Below, piece after piece: positions 59,227-64,000 of a stretch of 64,000 nt of DNA. Within the stretch, counting starts at the first letter, position 1. Every line of letters starts with the position of its first letter. This DNA comes from JBAXTE01 sp963556065 (GTDB taxonomy: Bacteria > Bacteroidota > Bacteroidia > Bacteroidales > WCHB1-69): assembly GCA_963556065.3 (NCBI GenBank), contig CAUVYH020000016.1:1-64000 (forward strand), given 5' to 3'. The notes under the pieces are model-generated. The model did not search any database, was not told where the DNA came from, and saw nothing but the letters and a program-made list of their open reading frames with translations. The position numbers and the translations under genes were made by a program.

Positions 59227-59646
59227 TTATTTTTGTTCGAGGCTGCAACCTTTAATCATCGCACTAATAATAAGATCCAATACCAGATCAATTACAAATG
59301 CTTCTACGCCTTCCGATAAAATCGGAATATCTACAACCTTATTAATGAGCGGCACAAGCCGATTTCTCAAATTTTCGGCTTCCTCTTCCGAAATTCCATC
59401 AGCAGAATCGTGAATTAAAGTATAATATTCATTCGGTAGTAACTTATACAGCTCTTTATCAATCCAACGGATGATTTTAAATAGTACCTTAAGCTCTTTT
59501 TCTTCCGATAAAAATGGAATATTTACCTCTTTGTTTACTTTTTGTGCTAGCACCAGCACTTCTGCATCGGTAAGCATTTCACTCGTTTTTTCCATGTCTG
59601 TCTTAATTTGTGCAAGCTGCACTTTTGTTAACATCATTGTTGCCAT
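59227..59646 (-). CDS. Small helical protein with internal duplication, first gene of the tc operon
   Basis: A 139-residue protein I do not recognise. Two related halves are visible: LTDAEVLVLAQKVNKEVNIPFLSEEKELKVL (residues 21-51) and ISEEEAENLRNRLVPLINKVVDIPILSEGVEAFVI (about 86-120), each with an amphipathic helix, then V(N/D)IPxLSE, then a hydrophobic helix. The C-terminal stretch VIDLVLDLIISAMIKGC is strongly hydrophobic and might insert in a membrane. No signal peptide. The start is the ATG at 59644-59646; MM at residues 4-5 is an alternative. It could be a chaperone, pore or immunity protein for the patatin; this is inference. Confidence 0.65.
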   Translation of the reverse strand: MATMMLTKVQLAQIKTDMEKTSEMLTDAEVLVLAQKVNKEVNIPFLSEEKELKVLFKIIRWIDKELYKLLPNEYYTLIHDSADGISEEEAENLRNRLVPLINKVVDIPILSEGVEAFVIDLVLDLIISAMIKGCSLEQK

Positions 59647-60296
59647 GATTTTAATAAATTAATTTTCGCCCTACTCTTTTCTGGATTTTCGGGATATTCC
59701 ATTTATTTTATGTATCATTTCCTCTTTACCTAAAAATTATTTAAGTATAGATGCAAAGCAAATAAAATCAAATTATTATGCTTAAAAAAGTTTGTTTCTT
59801 ACCATGTGGTTATTAAATTTTTCATGGTTGGCACAAATATATAAATTTATTTTTTATGTTTTATAACGTCTATTCATATTTTTTTAGTATATTAATATAA
59901 AAAAAATATGAATATTCTCGTAAATTTGTTAATCTATTGATATTCGGGTTATTGCAGCTCAAAACAATTTACAAACATTAACACAACAAGCACCACAAAC
60001 AATCATTAATTAAATAATTCACAGCGGATTAAACCTAAATTCTATCAATTTTACAAATATGGTAAGAACTTTTCCATCCCTAGCATTTTTATAAGCCTAG
60101 TCTTTGTCGGAATTTTGAATAAAAAATTTATTGGCGATTTTTTTAATGGTTTATCTGCCTGTGTCTAGGATGATAAATCAAAACCCCGTTATCACAATAG
60201 ATAACTTTTCGCACTGATCCCCGATCTTGAAAAATGGAAGTTTATTTTCCACTTTATCGCATTAAAAAAGCCCATCTAACGATGAGCTAATGAAAT
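59647..60296. other. Upstream region of the tc operon
   Basis: 650 very AT-rich bases with no gene. On the minus strand TATATTTG at 59841-59834 fits a Bacteroidetes -7 box about 190 bases before the first gene, but no TTTG stands at the right distance. A long leader may carry regulation. Confidence 0.4.
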
Positions 60297-60384
60297 TGGC
60301 GGAGAATGAGGGATTCGAACCCCCGGACCCGTGAAGGTCAACGGTTTTCAAGACCGCCGCAATCGACCACTCTGCCAACTCTCC
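60297..60384 (-). tRNA. tRNA-Ser (UGA)
   Basis: Acceptor GGAGAGT / ATTCTCC with encoded CCA, anticodon stem around CTTGAAA (anticodon TGA), long class II variable arm, T-arm GGGGGTTCGAATCCCTC. It sits directly upstream of the tc island, a usual place for island integration. Confidence 0.95.
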
Positions 60385-60660
60385 GGTGCAAAGATACAAA
60401 AAAAATATACTTTCCAAAAAAAAATCAAAAAAAATGAAGGACTTAATAACTGGCTACAACCTGTAAAAGTAGATAGCATAATAAGTATCGGATTGCTTAT
60501 AAAATAGCTATCAGCATTTTAAATAAAAAGCACACCCTATTTAACCTCATAATTTAATTATCCGAAAGTGAATAAAAAAATACAAATAATCGATTATTTT
60601 GCTATATTTGCTTAACAAAACAAATGCTGAATTAATTTCAACAAAAAAATACAATTTATT

Positions 60661-62169
60661 ATGAAACGAATAATTATTACATTAAGCATTATACTTTTCT
60701 CAATCGTTACAACTCAGGCTTCCGTTAGAGCATTTTTAACCTATACCACTTATTATTCTCCAACAGAAGGGGCTTATATGGAAACCTATATGTCTGTCAA
60801 CGGGAAATCGGTTAAATACAAGAAATCCGAGAACGGAAAATATAAAGCAACGCTCGAACTATTATTTACTTTCGAGCGAAACGACTCCATAATATCTTTT
60901 CAAAAGATCGAACTCAACAGTCCTGAAATCAGTGATACCACAAAAGAGTTAACCACTGATTTTGTTAGCGTTGAACGCTTCGTCATTCCATCCGGAACTT
61001 TCAACTTCAACATATCCATACAAGATATCAACGCCAAAGAGCCTCCTATCGAATCGACGGAGCAAATCACGATTAACTATCCGAAATCAAAAATATCCCT
61101 TTCCGGTATTCAATTGGTTAGCAATATAGAAAAAAGTGAAAAGCAAGGCACCATGACCAAACATGGTTATGATATTTTTCCATACTATAGCAACTTCTAT
61201 CCCGATTATATCAACCAAATCACCTGCTATTTCGAGACCTATAACACAAAAACTCTGCTAGGCGAAAACAAGACTTACATTGTCCGGTATTACTTGGAAG
61301 ATGCAAATACACATCAAAAAATGGGTGCATTTGTTAAACAAAAGCGCATGAAAACTTCCGAAGTTGACATCAATTTCGGCAACTTCAATATCGTAAAGCT
61401 ACCTTCCGGAAACTACAATTTAGTAACTGAAGTTTTAGATACAAACGAACATGTACTTGCCTTTAACTCTGTGTTCTTACAACGAAGTAATCCCAAACTA
61501 ATTATCGACAATTCTTTTTCTAAATTGGATATTAGCAACACTTTTGTTGAAAGAATCACAAATTTCGATACATTGCGACTCTATCTCGACTACCTGTATC
61601 CGATTTTAGACGATCAGGAGCGCATAGCAAGAAGTTCCATATTCATGGATCAAAAGCAAAATTACGATTCCATTCTCATCTCTTTAGATTACAAAAAGCA
61701 AAAAATATTTGTAATGCAACAATTTTTCTTCGATTTTTGGAATAAAAGAAACAGTCTCAAACCCGAAAAAGAGTGGAATAAATATTTAGAAAAGGTAAAC
61801 ACTATAAACCAAAAATATGGGTCTCTTAACCAAAAAGGATACCTTTCGGACAGAGGGCGAGTATTCTTAAAGTACGGAGCTCCAAACTCCATAAGTGCCG
61901 AAACAATGGGTGCCGACTCATATCCTTACGAAATATGGCATTATTATCAAATTAAAGGGCAAGGCAATCGAAAATTCATTTTTTATAATGTAGATCGTGT
62001 TTCCAATAGTTACGAGCTGCTCCACTCCGATGTGTTTGGAGAAATTAACGAACCCGAATGGGAAAAGATACTTCGCAACAGAAGAGAAAGTCCGGGCGGA
62101 CACGATAGTAAGACTGCGGATCCGGCATGGGGCGATCACTCCCGCGATTATTGGAACAATCCGAGATAA
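60661..62169 (+). CDS. GWxTD domain protein, exported
   Basis: A 502-residue protein with signal peptide (IIITLSIILFSIVTTQAS). The C-terminal GWxTD-type domain is clear: GYLSDRGRVFLKYGAPNSI (here Tyr and Leu-Ser replace Trp and Thr), PYEIWHYYQ, and GNRKFIFYNVD. The first 350 residues are beta-rich. The family is common in Bacteroidetes and predicted to be periplasmic or surface; function unknown. A -7 box TATATTTGC is at 60603-60611. The next gene starts four bases after its stop. Confidence 0.88.
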   Translation: MKRIIITLSIILFSIVTTQASVRAFLTYTTYYSPTEGAYMETYMSVNGKSVKYKKSENGKYKATLELLFTFERNDSIISFQKIELNSPEISDTTKELTTDFVSVERFVIPSGTFNFNISIQDINAKEPPIESTEQITINYPKSKISLSGIQLVSNIEKSEKQGTMTKHGYDIFPYYSNFYPDYINQITCYFETYNTKTLLGENKTYIVRYYLEDANTHQKMGAFVKQKRMKTSEVDINFGNFNIVKLPSGNYNLVTEVLDTNEHVLAFNSVFLQRSNPKLIIDNSFSKLDISNTFVERITNFDTLRLYLDYLYPILDDQERIARSSIFMDQKQNYDSILISLDYKKQKIFVMQQFFFDFWNKRNSLKPEKEWNKYLEKVNTINQKYGSLNQKGYLSDRGRVFLKYGAPNSISAETMGADSYPYEIWHYYQIKGQGNRKFIFYNVDRVSNSYELLHSDVFGEINEPEWEKILRNRRESPGGHDSKTADPAWGDHSRDYWNNPR

Positions 62170-62173
62170 AAAA

Positions 62174-63208
62174 ATGAAATACAGCTTTAAAAACGACTAT
62201 AGCGAAGGGGTTCATCCACGTATTTTGGAAGCTCTTTCTTCATCAAATTTGGAACAACAAGACGGATACTGCGATGATAAATACTCACTCGAAGCAAAAG
62301 TTCACATCCGCAAAAAAATTCAAAATTCCAATGCCGAGGTATTCTTTCTTTCGGGAGGAACACAAGCTAATCTAATTGTAATTGCATCCATGCTTCGCCC
62401 TTTTGAATCGGTAATTGCAGCAACCACGGGGCACATCTGCATTCATGAAACCGGTGCCATCGAAGCTACCGGTCATAAGGTTAACACTATTTATTCCAAC
62501 AACGGGAAACTAGAAGCTTCCGACATCCAAAGGGTGGTTGATGAACACAAAAACGAGCCGCCACACATGGTGCAGCCCCGCTTGGTTTATATCTCCAATT
62601 CCACGGAAATCGGCACCATCTACCAGAAACATGAACTTGAAGCGCTCTCCGCCGTCTGCAAAGCTAACAACCTCTACTTATACATGGATGGAGCCCGTCT
62701 GGGGTCGGCGCTAACTGCCGCCACAAATGACATCTCTCTTCCCGAGCTATCCGCTCTTCTTGATGCGTTCTATATCGGGGGAACAAAAAACGGCGGCTTG
62801 ATCGGCGAAGCAATTGTGATAAACAATCCCGTTTTTATTGCCGATTTTCCCTACCATCTTAAACAGCGCGGAGCGCTTCTGGGAAAAGGACGCATATTCG
62901 GGATTCAATTCCGGGAATTTTTCAAAGACAGCTTATACTTTGAGTTGGCCGATCATGCCAATAAAATGGCTCAAAAACTCACCGATGGTATTAAAGAAGC
63001 AGGGTATTCGTTTCTGACCGACTCCCCTACCAATCAGATTTTTCCCATATTTCCCATCCAAATCATTGAAGAGCTCGGCAAAAATTACGAATTTTATGTT
63101 TGGAAAAAATTGGACGACAACAGTTCCGCAATCCGTCTGGTAACTTCGTGGGCGACCAACGAGGAGGCGGTGGATGGGTTTATCGGAGATTTGAGTTTAT
63201 GCCTCTAG
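62174..63208 (+). CDS. Low-specificity threonine aldolase, PLP-dependent
   Basis: Cleaves threonine or allo-threonine to glycine and acetaldehyde. The 344-residue protein is a beta-eliminating-lyase-family enzyme: FFLSGGTQANL (phosphate-binding), HETGAIEATGHKV, LYMDGARLGSAL (PLP-contacting Asp and Arg), and FYIGGTKNGG with the Schiff-base Lys. The start is the ATG at 62174, which fits homologs (MKYSFKNDYSEGVHP) and follows the GWxTD stop by four bases; the longer frame from 61997 only overlaps that gene. Probably co-transcribed with it. Its 3' end overlaps the convergent HMA gene by 12 bases. Confidence 0.92.
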   Translation: MKYSFKNDYSEGVHPRILEALSSSNLEQQDGYCDDKYSLEAKVHIRKKIQNSNAEVFFLSGGTQANLIVIASMLRPFESVIAATTGHICIHETGAIEATGHKVNTIYSNNGKLEASDIQRVVDEHKNEPPHMVQPRLVYISNSTEIGTIYQKHELEALSAVCKANNLYLYMDGARLGSALTAATNDISLPELSALLDAFYIGGTKNGGLIGEAIVINNPVFIADFPYHLKQRGALLGKGRIFGIQFREFFKDSLYFELADHANKMAQKLTDGIKEAGYSFLTDSPTNQIFPIFPIQIIEELGKNYEFYVWKKLDDNSSAIRLVTSWATNEEAVDGFIGDLSLCL

Positions 63209-63412
63209 CGGCTCAATCTCAAATCCGGCCTTTTTTACGGCATCTATCACCGCTTTTTCATCATCATCGTCAATCGTAACTTCTAAAACCTTATCTGGGT
63301 TTTCAATATCCACTTTCCATGAATCCACATTATCGAGATTATTTAAGAAAGGGGTGACTGACTTTATGCAACCACCACAGTGAATGCTTGTCTTGAATCT
63401 TATTGTTTTCAT
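63197..63412 (-). CDS. HMA-domain heavy-metal-binding protein (CopZ-like)
   Basis: A 71-residue ferredoxin-fold metallochaperone. The metal site HCGGCIKSV (C-x2-C) is at residues 11-16, followed by DSWKVDIENPDKVLEVTID and AVIDAVKKAGFEI, the normal HMA pattern. Lies 33 bases downstream of the P1B ATPase gene in the same direction, so it is likely to hand copper or another soft metal to that pump. Confidence 0.92.
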   Translation of the reverse strand: MKTIRFKTSIHCGGCIKSVTPFLNNLDNVDSWKVDIENPDKVLEVTIDDDDEKAVIDAVKKAGFEIEPLEA

Positions 63413-63445
63413 AATTATTCTATATTTATAATTAAATAATTTAGG

Positions 63446-64000
63446 TTAAAGCTTTTGTCTCTTTAATCTCAGGCTATTGGTCAGCACCGATAACGAACTC
63501 ATCGACATGGCCGCACCGGCAATCATGGGATTCAAAAGAAATCCAGAAACCGGATACAAAGCTCCTGCGGCTATTGGAATGGCAATAACATTATAGATAA
63601 ATGCCCAAAACAAATTCTGCCGGATGGTTTTCATCGTGGCTTTGGAGAGACTTATGGCTTTGGATATCTGCATCAGGTCCGAATGAATCAGCGTGATTCC
63701 GGCACTTTCCATGGCAATATCCGCTCCGCTACCCATCGCAATGCCCACATCCGCCTGGGCCAAAGCATGAGAGTCGTTGATTCCGTCGCCCACCATGGCC
63801 ACTGTTTTCCCTTGCTGCTGAAGTTGTTCAATAAACAGTCCCTTGTCGGCCGGCATCATGTTCGCTTTAAAATGAGTGATTCCGACTTTATTGGCAATGG
63901 CTTGTGCCGTATGCTCATTGTCGCCGGTAAGCATATAAATGGTGATATTCTGTTTCTGAATCTCTTGGATGGCCGCTATTGAACTTGGTTTTACCTGATC
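63446..64000 (-). CDS. copA: Copper-type P1B ATPase, C-terminal part (gene continues beyond window)
   Basis: Last 184 residues of a heavy-metal transporting ATPase. Seen: IYMLTGDNEHTAQAIA (N/P-domain boundary), ANMMPADKGLFIEQLQ, VAMVGDGINDSHALAQADVGIAMGSG (P-domain magnesium site), and two last membrane helices with NVIAIPIAAGALYP and PMIAGAAMSMSSLSVLTNSLRL; the Asn and the MSMSS segment are characteristic of Cu+ pumps. The frame is open to the window edge; the N-terminal three quarters, including CPC and DKTGT, is outside. Paired with the HMA protein. Confidence 0.94.
   Translation of the reverse strand, partial: DQVKPSSIAAIQEIQKQNITIYMLTGDNEHTAQAIANKVGITHFKANMMPADKGLFIEQLQQQGKTVAMVGDGINDSHALAQADVGIAMGSGADIAMESAGITLIHSDLMQISKAISLSKATMKTIRQNLFWAFIYNVIAIPIAAGALYPVSGFLLNPMIAGAAMSMSSLSVLTNSLRLKRQKL

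Overview
The window looks like two unrelated genomes joined at about position 4482-4488. The left 4.5 kb is GC-richer and encodes PurD, a DUF4160/DUF2442 pair, a CstA-type transporter and the C-terminal end of a cysteine synthase; gene content and style suggest a Syntrophus/Smithella-like deltaproteobacterium, which is inference. At the joint the cysteine synthase loses its N-terminal part and, on the other strand, an ABC ATPase loses its Walker A part at the same bases. This is best explained by a chimeric contig.

The remaining 59.5 kb is AT-rich and clearly from a Bacteroidetes, probably order Bacteroidales. Evidence: -33 TTTG / -7 TAnnTTTGC promoters in front of tRNA and housekeeping genes, a type IX secretion sorting domain, PgpH/7TMR-HD, DUF5723, GWxTD and WbqC proteins, and a long SecA with a SEC-C tail. 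The layout from 4.5 to 35 kb is mostly ordinary: ABC ATPase and cobalamin adenosyltransferase, DUF2795 protein, secA, wbqC-like gene, a lone HEPN-like gene beside an attC-like palindrome, pgpH, a TPR-SPOR gene, resB-ccsA (cytochrome c maturation), a phosphoesterase, rlmB, two tandem lipoproteins, an M3 peptidase, the rimP-nusA-infB operon, tRNA-Gln, tRNA-Gly and tRNA-Leu, a GloVer-repeat T9SS cargo protein, HEAT and DUF4180 genes, and a lipoprotein/DUF5723 pair.

From 35 to 59.7 kb lies a toxin island on the minus strand, bordered on one side by an IS1-family transposase. In transcription order it encodes a 139-aa protein with an internal duplication, a patatin-like phospholipase, an M15 peptidoglycan peptidase, a 3312-aa TcA (Tc/ABC toxin pore subunit), a TcB-TcC fusion of about 2400 aa ending in an Rhs core and a variable C-terminal toxin domain, and a lipoprotein that is the obvious immunity candidate. 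A second, truncated TcB-TcC fragment without a toxin end follows. TcA would make the pentameric pore, TcB-TcC the cocoon carrying the cleaved C-terminal toxin. The M15 peptidase and patatin are candidate release or co-delivered enzymes. This set in a Bacteroidetes is the main discovery in the window.

After the island come tRNA-Ser, a GWxTD protein, a threonine aldolase, an HMA-domain metal-binding protein and the end of a copper-type P1B ATPase cut by the window edge.

Reading-frame quality is uneven. Five genes (pgpH, the TPR-SPOR gene, the M3 peptidase, infB, the HEAT gene) each carry one extra base in a homopolymer, and the tcB-tcC gene carries about eleven indels between 41.28 and 43.86 kb, whereas the 9.9-kb tcA gene has none. 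Frames resume with intact similarity and no substitution-type stops, which points to consensus errors rather than decay, except perhaps in the tc genes.
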